From positions 1 to 64,000 of the IMG/VR virus record IMGVR_UViG_3300030104_007872: 64,000 nt of DNA; one strand, 5' to 3'. Each line of letters starts with the position of its first letter. Position 1 is the stretch's first letter. Under the pieces are notes generated by a model. The model made no database searches and was not told where the DNA came from. It saw only the letters and a program-made list of their open reading frames with translations. Both the position numbers and the translations under genes were made by a program. This DNA comes from a virus. This document shows positions 46,695 through 55,237 of the stretch, one piece after another.

Positions 46695-47704
46695 TGAGAG
46701 CTTGTGATTACATAGCGACAGCATTGAGCAAAAGAGGCGTAAAGTATGTTTACGGCGTAATGGGCGGCGGTGCTGCGGGTTTAAATGATGGCTTCATTAA
46801 AAACAGCAATATACAATACATCGGCTTTCACCATGAGCAGGGGGCAAGTCATGCAGCTATAGGGGAAAGCAAGGTTACAAAAAAAATTGCAGTCGTTAAT
46901 CCGACCACGGGTTGTGGTGGCACTAATTGCGTAACTTCGGTCTTGGATGCGTGGCAAGACAGTATACCAGTGGTATTCATATCGGGCAATGTGCGCTTAA
47001 GTCATACCAGTTCACACATCAATAGAATAAACAATACATCAATTAGAAAATTTGGAATACAGGAACACGATATCGTTTCTACAGTAAAATCAATTACAAA
47101 GTATTCAAAATTTGTAGAGACAGCGGAGGATGTTCCATACGAACTTGAACGTGCTATTCATGAGGCGACAAGCGGAAGAATGGGGCCAGTGTGGCTAGAC
47201 ATTCCCAGTGATGTTCAGCATGGTGACATACCCGAAACCCACAAAACCTTTACTCCTGGAATTGATAACGTTTTAAATAAAGGTTTAGACTATGTAGAGC
47301 AAAGCATTAACAATTATGACAGGCCGTTAGTCCTTGCGGGGTATGGTGTGGTTTTAAGCGATTCTAAAAACGACTTTAAAAAGTTTATCGAACAAAACAA
47401 CGTACCTTTTGTTACTAGTTATTTAGGTATTGATATTCTTGGTTATGAACACCCACTAAACTTGGGAACTATAGGAATCAAGGGCAGTAGGGCGGGTAAT
47501 TTTGCGATTCAAAATTGTGATTGCCTAATAGTGATGGGTTGCTCTCTCAACAGTTCGCATTTAGGCTATGATGAAAATTTGTTTTCTCCGAAGTCCCACA
47601 AAATAATCATTGACATAGATTCAGATGAACACGCAAAAAACAAAGTTAAGATAGACAAATTAATAAAAGCAGATTTGCGCGAATTTTTTAATCATGAAAG
47701 CTGA
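46694..47704 (+). CDS. ThDP-dependent enzyme, N-terminal subunit (acetolactate-synthase-like)
   Basis: A 336-residue protein with the PYR domain (HHEQGASHAAIGESK, with the cofactor-activating Glu48) and the central domain of the acetolactate-synthase family (RPLVLAGYGV, FVTSYLGIDILGYEHPLNLG, GSRAGNFAIQNCDCLIVMG). It ends at the inter-domain linker (LREFFNHES), and the PP domain is encoded by the next gene. In O-antigen clusters such enzymes add a two-carbon unit to 4-keto-3,6-dideoxysugars (the YerE reaction of yersiniose), so a branched sugar is an attractive role. Confidence 0.75.
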   Translation: MRACDYIATALSKRGVKYVYGVMGGGAAGLNDGFIKNSNIQYIGFHHEQGASHAAIGESKVTKKIAVVNPTTGCGGTNCVTSVLDAWQDSIPVVFISGNVRLSHTSSHINRINNTSIRKFGIQEHDIVSTVKSITKYSKFVETAEDVPYELERAIHEATSGRMGPVWLDIPSDVQHGDIPETHKTFTPGIDNVLNKGLDYVEQSINNYDRPLVLAGYGVVLSDSKNDFKKFIEQNNVPFVTSYLGIDILGYEHPLNLGTIGIKGSRAGNFAIQNCDCLIVMGCSLNSSHLGYDENLFSPKSHKIIIDIDSDEHAKNKVKIDKLIKADLREFFNHES

Positions 47705-48443
47705 GTGGATTGATAGATGCAAGAGGTGGAAAAGTAAGTGGCCAATCTTCAAAGATTCGTTTATTGACGATTCGAACGGCGTTAATCTTTATAATTTTAT
47801 TGAGATTTTAAATTCCGTAATAACAAAAAACGAAACAATAGTCAGTGATGCTGGATCGGCCATATATGTGCCCTGCCAGAATTTAAAATTAAAAGAGGGT
47901 CAAGACTTCATCATATCTGGGGCTCAAGCCGATATGGGTTTTGCATTGCCAGCTTCCATTGGTGTATACTTGGCGGATTCTACGAAAAATGTATTAGTTG
48001 TAACGGGCGACGGAAGCTTCAATACCAATATTCAGGAGTTAGCTGTGATTAGAAGCCTAAACGTACCAATAAAAATCTTTGTCTGGAACAATAATGGTTA
48101 TTTGAGCATTAGAAATACACAAAGCAAGTTTTATGAGGGTCGCGTCTATGGGACAGACAAGGATACTGGGCTCTGGTTTCCAGAATTAGAATCAGTGGCA
48201 AAGACTTATGAATTTGACTTCGTAAAATTATCAACGAACGTGGAAGTGAGAGATAACTTACTTAAAATTATTAATAATAAAAACCCTATGATATGTGAGG
48301 TTATTTGCGACCCCAATCAAGATATTACACCAACCTTAATGCTAAAAGAGGACGAGGCAACGGGTGAAAAAATTCAGTGCGGTTTGGATGACATGTTTCC
48401 ATTTTTGTCACAAGCAGAACTAGATAACGAAAAATACAATTAA
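47694..48443 (+). CDS. ThDP-dependent enzyme, C-terminal subunit
   Basis: A 249-residue PP domain: AQADMGFALPASIGVYLAD, the ThDP/Mg site TGDGSFNTNIQELA (from Gly105) and NNNGYLSIRNTQ (from 132). It completes the enzyme of the previous gene, which it overlaps by 11 bases in a different frame. The split falls in the linker, so the two can act as alpha/beta subunits; a recent split by a frameshift is the alternative. Confidence 0.78.
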   Translation: MKAEWIDRCKRWKSKWPIFKDSFIDDSNGVNLYNFIEILNSVITKNETIVSDAGSAIYVPCQNLKLKEGQDFIISGAQADMGFALPASIGVYLADSTKNVLVVTGDGSFNTNIQELAVIRSLNVPIKIFVWNNNGYLSIRNTQSKFYEGRVYGTDKDTGLWFPELESVAKTYEFDFVKLSTNVEVRDNLLKIINNKNPMICEVICDPNQDITPTLMLKEDEATGEKIQCGLDDMFPFLSQAELDNEKYN

Positions 48444-48445
48444 TT

Positions 48446-49375
48446 ATGAAAAAAAATATTTTACAATTTAATAAAATGAAAGCCAAGGGGGAGCCAATAA
48501 CGTGGGTAACCGCCTACAGTTATCCGTTTGCTGCTGCCGCAGAGAGGGCTGGAATCGAAATGATATTAGTTGGCGATTCAGGAGGTATGGTCGAGCTTGG
48601 CTACGAAACGACAAATCCTGTCACAATGGATGAAATGATTACATTCGCTAAGGCAGCAAGAAAGGGCGCCCCAAATACTTTTGTCGTTGGCGATATGCCT
48701 CAAAGTTCGTATGAAATTTCTGATGAGGAGGCGATCAAAAATGCGATGAGGTTTGTAAAAGAGGCGGGGGTGGACGCCGTTAAGCTTGAAGGTGGAGATA
48801 GAGTGGTTAGCAGAATAAAAGCTATTGTTGATGCGGGCATATTGGTTATAGGCCACCTTGGCTTAACCCCCCAAAGCACTGTTTCATTTGGCGGCTACAA
48901 GGTTCAGGGTAAGTCTGTCGAAAGCTTTGAAGAAATGGTGGATGATTGTCGCAGTATTAGCGATGCAGGGTGCTGCATGATATTACTAGAGGCTATTCCA
49001 AGTTCTGTCGGCGGTCAAATTTCAAAAGCGTTCGATATCCCAATCATGGGTATTGGAGCGGGAGATCTGGTAGATGGGCAGCTTTTGATCATGCACGATT
49101 TAACAGGGTTCTACACAGATTTTCGACCTTGGTTTGCAAAATGCTACATCCCGCAAGTTATTGAAAAATATGCGAATGAATTAAGCAATTATAAAGACAT
49201 TAAAAAACACGGTATTGACACGAGGATGGACGGGCTGAATGTCCTTGTCGAGTATGCGCTCAGCGACTATCACCACGAGGTAAAGAACAAGGAGTATCCC
49301 CCCTCAGAGTATATTTATCCGATTAAAGATGAAGATTTGGAAAAGCTGAAAAATTCCAGATACTGGGTGGACTAG
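48446..49375 (+). CDS. PanB-like hydroxymethyltransferase
   Basis: A 309-residue TIM-barrel protein of the ketopantoate hydroxymethyltransferase family. The full active-site set is recognisable: Asp44 (VGDSGG), Asp83 (VGDMP), Lys113-Glu115 (VKLEGG), His137 (GHLGLTPQS) and Glu182 (LLEAIP). The family adds a hydroxymethyl group from methylene-tetrahydrofolate to a 2-keto acid. PanB has no clear use for pantothenate here, and the C-terminal ~45 residues (from about 265) are an unusual extension. Sitting between a ThDP enzyme and sugar epimerases, it may build a branched acyl or sugar unit. Confidence 0.78.
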   Translation: MKKNILQFNKMKAKGEPITWVTAYSYPFAAAAERAGIEMILVGDSGGMVELGYETTNPVTMDEMITFAKAARKGAPNTFVVGDMPQSSYEISDEEAIKNAMRFVKEAGVDAVKLEGGDRVVSRIKAIVDAGILVIGHLGLTPQSTVSFGGYKVQGKSVESFEEMVDDCRSISDAGCCMILLEAIPSSVGGQISKAFDIPIMGIGAGDLVDGQLLIMHDLTGFYTDFRPWFAKCYIPQVIEKYANELSNYKDIKKHGIDTRMDGLNVLVEYALSDYHHEVKNKEYPPSEYIYPIKDEDLEKLKNSRYWVD

Positions 49376-49380
49376 ATTTA

Positions 49381-50163
49381 ATGAAGAAGAGTATATTGAT
49401 CACTGGCGCCAATGGCTATGTTGCGCGAGCGCTACAGAAGGGCCTGAGCGCTTATGACCTAACGACGATTCAGCGCACGGATTTTGACCTAACCGACCAA
49501 AAGGCCACCGAAGATTTCTTTAAAAATAAATTTTTCGATGTTGTCATTCATACGGCGATTAGGGGTGGTAGGAGATTACAGCAAGACGACAACGAAGTTT
49601 TTGATGGTAATGTTCAAATGTTTTTAAATTTATTAAAAAACAAAAATAGTTTTGGAAGATTCATAAATTTAGGTTCGGGCGCTGAGGTAAAAGAAACTTC
49701 CACTCCTTATGGATTTAGCAAGAGCGTTATTAGCAACAGGCTGTTAAGTGAACCTAATTTTCATAACGTGCGAATATACGGCATTTTTGACGCTAATGAA
49801 CTGTCCACTAGGTTTATAAAAGCCAACATTACAAATTACCTCAATAAACAGCCAATGAAGGTCCTTCAAAACAAAAAAATGGATTTCTTCTACATGCCCG
49901 ATTTAATTAAACTTATTGATTTTTTAGTGGCTGGTAAAAAGCCCTTGAAAGTAATTGAGTGCTGTTATGACGAAGCCTTTTCTTTATCGTGGATTGCAAA
50001 TTTTATCAATACATTAGGCTCTCACAAGGTAGATATAAAATTAGCTAGCAGTGACACAGACGCCGATTATGTTGGGTCCAATTCTGCTGAAAATTTACCG
50101 ATTGAATTTACAGGCTTAATCAAGGGAATTAGAGAAACTTTTAATATACTTAAAAACGAATGA
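49381..50163 (+). CDS. NAD-dependent epimerase/dehydratase (short)
   Basis: A 260-residue SDR-type enzyme: ITGANGYVARALQKGL for the cofactor, VVIHTAIRGGRRL, LGSGAEVKE and YGFSKSVISN (Tyr-x3-Lys). The last part is shorter than in classical epimerases. The most likely job is a 4-reduction or epimerisation of a nucleotide sugar; the RfbH-route would need such a reductase. Overlaps the next gene by 4 bases. Confidence 0.68.
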   Translation: MKKSILITGANGYVARALQKGLSAYDLTTIQRTDFDLTDQKATEDFFKNKFFDVVIHTAIRGGRRLQQDDNEVFDGNVQMFLNLLKNKNSFGRFINLGSGAEVKETSTPYGFSKSVISNRLLSEPNFHNVRIYGIFDANELSTRFIKANITNYLNKQPMKVLQNKKMDFFYMPDLIKLIDFLVAGKKPLKVIECCYDEAFSLSWIANFINTLGSHKVDIKLASSDTDADYVGSNSAENLPIEFTGLIKGIRETFNILKNE

Positions 50164-51248
50164 AACTTTCTTATTCAGACATAATAGATTCGCGTAAGGG
50201 TGAGGCGGCAGTGGTTGTTGGTGCGGGGCCATCATTAAATAACAACAAAAAACAAATTATCGATGCTCAAAAAGATGGTTTGATAAAAATTTGCGTTAAC
50301 GAGTGGTTTCGCCTTTTTGAAAACAACTCAAAGCCAGATTATTTAGTTTTGGCTAGTGGGCATCACACAGATTCCATCACCGCTCACGGACCTATCGCAA
50401 ATGAGTTAAAGTTTCCTATTTTTTACGCTAATTCCACAGACGCGACCCCTCAGTCATGGGTGGAAGAGAATATGAAGGCGGATTGGTTCGGCTTTGATCA
50501 GCGGCATTGGCAAGGCAAAAATTGCCGTCATCTTATTGGTGAAATTGCCCACTGGATTGCTGAGGAATATCACAGACTAACGGGCGAATATCCACTACCA
50601 AATTCTATTAAGGAGGGCTCCACGGATGGATATCCCCTCTTTCCTATTGACATGCATTCGCTTAATGCGGTCACTGGGGGTTCCTCCAGCTTCTTCAGAG
50701 GTGCTACTTCGCCCAAGGCTGAGGAATTAAAAGAGATGATACAAAGGGCGCCCGAGGGCTTTTCATTACAGAATTTGAAAATGTATGGCAATAATGGAAT
50801 AATGTGGGATGGGCGCTGGCCATATGGCGGATTATGTGAGGCTGTGCGGTGGGAGTTTGACGCTACCGCAGGATGGAGGGCGGTTCCAAGATTTCCATGC
50901 ACTAAAGTGGGTGATGCTTCAACGTTAACGGTGCAGGAAACCCTGCAAAATACATCAGGATTTGATTGTCATTATAGCACGGGGGATACGGTAATAGTTC
51001 ACGCTCTTGCATTTGCTATTTTGATGGGTTGTAATCCCATCTATGTAACAGGCATGGATTTGGATTATCGTGTGGGCTACGCTAGTTCTCAAGCAGCCCC
51101 ACTCAATAACGATTGGCAAAGGTTTGCTAGGAATTTGATTAATGATTTGAAAATCCTTAATGAGAGCGCTATAATGAGGGGTATCGAAATCATCAATCTT
51201 CAAAAAGATGCTTGGTACGGCCAAATTAAACACGGAGAACTTAAATGA
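50160..51248 (+). CDS. DUF115/Maf-type protein (probable nonulosonic acid transferase)
   Basis: A 362-residue protein of the DUF115 / motility-accessory-factor type: VVVGAGPSLNNNKKQIIDA at the N terminus and IYVTGMDLDY near the C terminus. In flagellated bacteria Maf proteins attach pseudaminic or legionaminic acid to flagellin serines and threonines. Its place right before neuB supports a transferase for the nonulosonic acid made by NeuB/NeuA. A pterin-kinase-like fold also belongs to this superfamily, so substrate is uncertain. Confidence 0.7.
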   Translation: MKLSYSDIIDSRKGEAAVVVGAGPSLNNNKKQIIDAQKDGLIKICVNEWFRLFENNSKPDYLVLASGHHTDSITAHGPIANELKFPIFYANSTDATPQSWVEENMKADWFGFDQRHWQGKNCRHLIGEIAHWIAEEYHRLTGEYPLPNSIKEGSTDGYPLFPIDMHSLNAVTGGSSSFFRGATSPKAEELKEMIQRAPEGFSLQNLKMYGNNGIMWDGRWPYGGLCEAVRWEFDATAGWRAVPRFPCTKVGDASTLTVQETLQNTSGFDCHYSTGDTVIVHALAFAILMGCNPIYVTGMDLDYRVGYASSQAAPLNNDWQRFARNLINDLKILNESAIMRGIEIINLQKDAWYGQIKHGELK

Positions 51249-52093
51249 ATAAAGAATGTCCCACCCATACATATGTAATCGCAGAAATAGGTATTAACCA
51301 CAACGGTGATGTAGATATAGCGAAAGAACTTATCGAGCAAGCTTGCTCAGCGGGTTGCGATGCCGTTAAATTTCAAAAAAGAACCATTGATCTGGTTTAC
51401 TCACAAGAAGAGTTAGATTCGCCACGGGAATCTCCATTTGGAACCACGACCAGACAGCAAAAAGAGGGTATAGAGTTGCACATTTCCGAATTGCAAACAT
51501 TAGAAGATTACGCCTCAAGCCTTGGTCTTGACTTTATTGTTTCATGTTGGGATGGGAATAGCTTAGATGAGGTAAATAATAATCTTAATGTTCGTTACCA
51601 CAAAATTGCGTCAGCAATGTTGACCGATGTCATGTTTTTGGAGAAAGTAAATAATACAGGCAAGCCTGTTATCCTCTCAGTGGGCATGTCTACTGATGAG
51701 GAAATAGACAAGGCTTTAAATTTACTGGATAACGTCGAATATATATTGGCTTGCACCAGCACTTATCCAACAAAAGCCGAAGAAGTAAACCTTCTTCACG
51801 TTTCTACGTTAAAAAATCAATTTGAAGACTTAGGCGTTGCGGTAAAAGTTGGTTTTTCAAATCATTACAACGGTGCAGATGCGTGTGTGGGCGCTGTCGC
51901 CTTAGGCGCCGAGTGTATTGAGTTTCACATAACACGAGACAGGACGATGTATGGTTCGGATCAACCTGCGTCTATTGAGGATGCCGCGTCTCTTGTTGCG
52001 GGTATTCGAAATATGGAGATGATGATTGGAGATGGAATTAAAAAAGTCTATGATTCCGAAAAACCTATAGCCGCTAAATTAAGGAAAAATTAA
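51245..52093 (+). CDS. neuB: Nonulosonic acid synthase (NeuB-like)
   Basis: A 282-residue TIM-barrel synthase: YVIAEIGINHNGDVDIAKEL (with catalytic Glu14), GCDAVKFQKRTID, IASAMLTDV, GKPVILSVGMSTDEEIDKAL, CTSTYPTKAEEVNLL, VGFSNHYNGADACVGAVALG, EFHITRDRTMYGSDQPASI. It condenses PEP with a hexose derivative to form sialic, legionaminic, pseudaminic or similar acids. The C-terminal antifreeze-like (SAF) domain of standard NeuB is absent, so it is the short type. ATG overlaps the stop of the DUF115 gene. Confidence 0.88.
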   Translation: MNKECPTHTYVIAEIGINHNGDVDIAKELIEQACSAGCDAVKFQKRTIDLVYSQEELDSPRESPFGTTTRQQKEGIELHISELQTLEDYASSLGLDFIVSCWDGNSLDEVNNNLNVRYHKIASAMLTDVMFLEKVNNTGKPVILSVGMSTDEEIDKALNLLDNVEYILACTSTYPTKAEEVNLLHVSTLKNQFEDLGVAVKVGFSNHYNGADACVGAVALGAECIEFHITRDRTMYGSDQPASIEDAASLVAGIRNMEMMIGDGIKKVYDSEKPIAAKLRKN

Positions 52094-52097
52094 AACG

Positions 52098-52535
52098 ATG
52101 AGAGTAACAAATATCGACACCCTTTCCGCGTATTTTGATAGATTAATAACAGAAAACATAAAGTTATTTTTTTTCAAAAAGGACCAAGAACAGGAAAAGG
52201 TTGATCATCAAAAAGAAGTAATTTCTGATATTAAAGGTAAAATCTCCACTCTAATTAAAGAGTGCTTAGATACTGGTAAATACGAATATCTTTCAGAAAA
52301 ACGAACATTTAACGAAAACTCTATAGTAGAAAATTTAGAGGAATTAGTTTTTAATGATATTAATATAGGCGAATCGGATAGAGAAAGATTAAAACAAGTA
52401 CAATCTGAGACTCCAAGCTTAGATAAGTTCATAGTTAATGAAAAGAGACTTCGTAAGGCTAATGAGGGAAGGGCGCGTAATAAAAATGAAATTGACAACC
52501 AATTTCAAAAAATAATCGAAGAGCCTCAGACATGA
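52098..52535 (+). CDS. Hypothetical island protein (145 aa)
   Basis: A helical, charged protein (MRVTNIDTLSAYFDRLITEN, IKLFFFKKDQEQEKVDHQKE) with no signal or membrane segment. It lies between neuB and an epimerase and may be an accessory of the sugar pathway; I recall similar small proteins only as unknowns in surface-sugar clusters. Overlaps the next gene by 4 bases. Confidence 0.45.
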   Translation: MRVTNIDTLSAYFDRLITENIKLFFFKKDQEQEKVDHQKEVISDIKGKISTLIKECLDTGKYEYLSEKRTFNENSIVENLEELVFNDINIGESDRERLKQVQSETPSLDKFIVNEKRLRKANEGRARNKNEIDNQFQKIIEEPQT

Positions 52536-53521
52536 AGGTCTTAATAACAGGGGTGGCAGGGCTACTGGGCTCTAATTTTGCTAAATATTTACTATCCAAG
52601 GGTTACACCGTTATAGGAATTGACGACCTGTCAGGTGGTTATAGAGAGTCTGTGCATGATGAGGTGGATTTTCACCAAATAAACCTAAGTGATCATAAAC
52701 GTTTGGAAGAATGTTTCCTTAAAACACAACCCGACTATGTTTATCATTTTGCTGCGTATGCAGCAGAGGGTTTAAGCCCATACATCAGGAGGCACAACTA
52801 CACCAACAATCTGGTTTGCTCCGCTAATGTTATTAATGCTTGTGTTAATTTTAACGTAAAAAAACTCATATTCACGTCATCAATGGCGGTATACGGCAGA
52901 GGCAATCCACCATTTACTGAAGATCAGCGCCCTACACCTGAAGACCCGTATGGTGTTGCTAAATACGCCGTAGAGATGGACTTGAAGATGGCGCATAAGC
53001 AGTTTGGCTTAAATTATTCCATTGTGCGACCCCACAATGTCATAGGTGTGGGTCAAAACATTTGGGATCGCTATCGCAATGTTATTGGAATATGGATTCG
53101 AAAATGCATGAGTGGAGAACCGATTAGCATTTTTGGCGACGGAACTCAAGTTCGCGCTTTTTCTGATATTAAATTTTACATGAAACCCTTTGAAAAATTA
53201 ATGAAAAATTATGAGGGTGAAATTTTTAATATTGGCGCTGATAAAGATTGGACTATAAATGATGCCGCAAATCTAGTGGCAGATGTGGCAAAAGACTGTG
53301 GGTATCAACCTTCGATTACACATTTACCGCCTCGAAACGAGGTTCACACCGCTTACTGCGATCACGCAAAAGCTAAGGAGTTTTTAGGCTTTATTGACGA
53401 AACCAATTTACAACAAACCATCAAAGATATGTTTGCTTGGGCGGCTGCACAAAAAGATCATGCCGTAACATACTTTGATTACGAAATAGAAAAAAATCTT
53501 TATACTTTTTGGAAAAAATGA
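52532..53521 (+). CDS. NAD-dependent sugar epimerase/dehydratase (GalE-like)
   Basis: A 329-residue extended SDR: ITGVAGLLGSNFAKYLLSKG, FTSSMAVYGRGNPPFTEDQ (Ser-Ser-Met then Tyr), DPYGVAKYAVEMDL (Tyr-x3-Lys), VRPHNVIGVGQNIWDRYRNV. UDP-hexose 4-epimerase-type activity is the best guess; UDP-HexNAc as precursor for the nonulosonic acid would fit the place. Ends in ATGATG overlap with the next gene. Confidence 0.75.
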   Translation: MKVLITGVAGLLGSNFAKYLLSKGYTVIGIDDLSGGYRESVHDEVDFHQINLSDHKRLEECFLKTQPDYVYHFAAYAAEGLSPYIRRHNYTNNLVCSANVINACVNFNVKKLIFTSSMAVYGRGNPPFTEDQRPTPEDPYGVAKYAVEMDLKMAHKQFGLNYSIVRPHNVIGVGQNIWDRYRNVIGIWIRKCMSGEPISIFGDGTQVRAFSDIKFYMKPFEKLMKNYEGEIFNIGADKDWTINDAANLVADVAKDCGYQPSITHLPPRNEVHTAYCDHAKAKEFLGFIDETNLQQTIKDMFAWAAAQKDHAVTYFDYEIEKNLYTFWKK

Positions 53522-54558
53522 TGAAATTCGGTATTTGGCGACATGAAAATTCCATAGGAAATTCGGTGGAACACACGATGGGTCTAGCGGTTTATTTAAC
53601 AGTCAATAAGATTGATCCCGCCAATGTGGAAGTTTATGTCGAGAACGATTGGCAGAAAGATTTCGTTCTGTGCATACAGGGTATTCAGGAAAAAAATGTA
53701 AAGTTTTTTGAGCGCCCCGTTGAAATGGACACTAAAGATCCGTATTTTGATGACATTCACATGCCAAACGTTTACGGACCAACCGCTTTCCCGCTTAGTT
53801 ACGAGTGCGATTGGAATTATCTAGATAAACATAAAGAGCTTAACGTTTCACTTAAGTTTGACGATAGCGATTACGAAAATAAATTTAATTTACCTAAAGA
53901 TGCAGTTGTTCTCTTTTGTAGGGAACACGGAACGTGGTGGAAACGTGAGGATGGTAGTGAATTTGAGCCCGAGAGATTTGTGGACCCCGAAACCTTCCAT
54001 GATTTAGCTCACTATTACGCTAATAAAGGCTATAAAGTGATTAAGATTGGTGACGCCAAACAAAAAAGGTTGCGGGGAAATTATACACCTTTTGAATTCG
54101 GAGAGAGATACGAACACGAGAACCTGATCGATTTTACCAAATATCTTGACGAAGACGGCAACCCTAGATGGACTCTGAAAGATTATCTGTTTATTCTACA
54201 AAATTGTAAGGTTTTTATCTCCTGTGATGCTGGAATTTGGCCAATGGCCGCAGCAATGAATAAAAATCTTGTTTTTTGCAATGTGATGTGCATACTTTAC
54301 CCTATAACCCTCAAGCCACTTTCGGATGGAGCAAAGCTTTCGGATGATGGTCTGACCATAGAGTTTACGAAGCCCAATATGGTGACGTGGATGCCACGGA
54401 AAACTACTAGGGTCTTACTGAAACATGCAACCATAGACACGGATAAGCTTAAAAGAGTTGAAGAGGATAGCGGAACGTATAAGATTTTCTCCACTGATGT
54501 GATTTTTAGCGATAACACCTTCACGGAAATACTCACAGCAACAGAAACGTTAATTTAG
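53518..54558 (+). CDS. Putative glycosyltransferase, GT9-like outline
   Basis: A protein of about 346 residues starting at one of two tandem ATGs (53518 or 53521). The centre has LFCREHGTWWKREDG, and the C-terminal half has LKDYLFILQNCKVFISCDAG then IWPMAAAMNKNLVFCN, resembling the heptosyltransferase-like donor-site pattern (a Gly/Pro-containing loop after SxxG). No firm family. Transfer of a sugar to the glycan fits the place. Confidence 0.45.
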   Translation: MMKFGIWRHENSIGNSVEHTMGLAVYLTVNKIDPANVEVYVENDWQKDFVLCIQGIQEKNVKFFERPVEMDTKDPYFDDIHMPNVYGPTAFPLSYECDWNYLDKHKELNVSLKFDDSDYENKFNLPKDAVVLFCREHGTWWKREDGSEFEPERFVDPETFHDLAHYYANKGYKVIKIGDAKQKRLRGNYTPFEFGERYEHENLIDFTKYLDEDGNPRWTLKDYLFILQNCKVFISCDAGIWPMAAAMNKNLVFCNVMCILYPITLKPLSDGAKLSDDGLTIEFTKPNMVTWMPRKTTRVLLKHATIDTDKLKRVEEDSGTYKIFSTDVIFSDNTFTEILTATETLI

Positions 54559-54559
54559 C

Positions 54560-55237
54560 ATGAATATCGCTGCCTTTATACCTGCGCGAGGTGGTAGCAA
54601 AGCAATTCCGCGCAAAAATATTATAGAATTTGCAGGGCAACCACTATTAAGTTGGTCAATCGAACAGGCTCAAGCTTCCGAATACATAAATAACGTTTAC
54701 GTTTCTTCTGATGATGATGAAATTTTGCGGATTTCTGAAAATTATGGTGCAAAGTCAGTTAAGCGTCCCGATGATATTTCTGGCGACTTAGCTTCAAGTG
54801 AATCCGCTTTACTGCACTTTACAAGTCACCTTAAAAATGTTGATCTCGTAGTCTTCCTTCAGGCCACGTCGCCGCTACGCGAACCCTGTGATCTGGACGG
54901 GGCAATAGAGCACTTTTTAATGCATAATTACGATTCCCTGTTTTCAGCAAATGAATTGGGAGACATGTGCATCTGGAGAAAAAAAAACAATAAGCTTAAA
55001 AGCTATAATTATAATTATAAAAATCGCCAGCGTCGGCAAGATCTTAATCAGGAACAACTGGTGGAAAATGGTTCGTTTTATTTATTTACGCCAAAATGCT
55101 TGCGAAAATATAAAAATCGTTTAGGCGGAAAAATAGGATATTTTTTAATGGAAAATTGGAAAATTCACGAGGTTGACACGCCAGAGGATCTAGTGTTATG
55201 TGAGTTTATGTTTAAGCAGAAGGGATTGAATAAGTGA
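54560..55237 (+). CDS. neuA: CMP-nonulosonic acid cytidylyltransferase (NeuA-like)
   Basis: A 225-residue CMP-sugar synthetase: AFIPARGGSKAIPRKNI (the nucleotide loop), LLSWSIEQAQAS, YVSSDDDEIL, KRPDDISGDLASSESALLH, VVFLQATSPLRE, ENGSFYLFTPK and IHEVDTPEDL. It activates the acid made by NeuB with CTP for transfer. ATG lies one base after the upstream stop codon. The exact acid cannot be read. Confidence 0.88.
   Translation: MNIAAFIPARGGSKAIPRKNIIEFAGQPLLSWSIEQAQASEYINNVYVSSDDDEILRISENYGAKSVKRPDDISGDLASSESALLHFTSHLKNVDLVVFLQATSPLREPCDLDGAIEHFLMHNYDSLFSANELGDMCIWRKKNNKLKSYNYNYKNRQRRQDLNQEQLVENGSFYLFTPKCLRKYKNRLGGKIGYFLMENWKIHEVDTPEDLVLCEFMFKQKGLNK

Noticed and set aside
46694-48443. A broken (pseudogene) acetolactate synthase
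   Set aside because: Both parts keep their cofactor residues, the second has a good ATG at the overlap, and this type of overlap is the rule in the island. A split two-subunit enzyme is more likely, though a read error at about 47.70 kb is not excluded.
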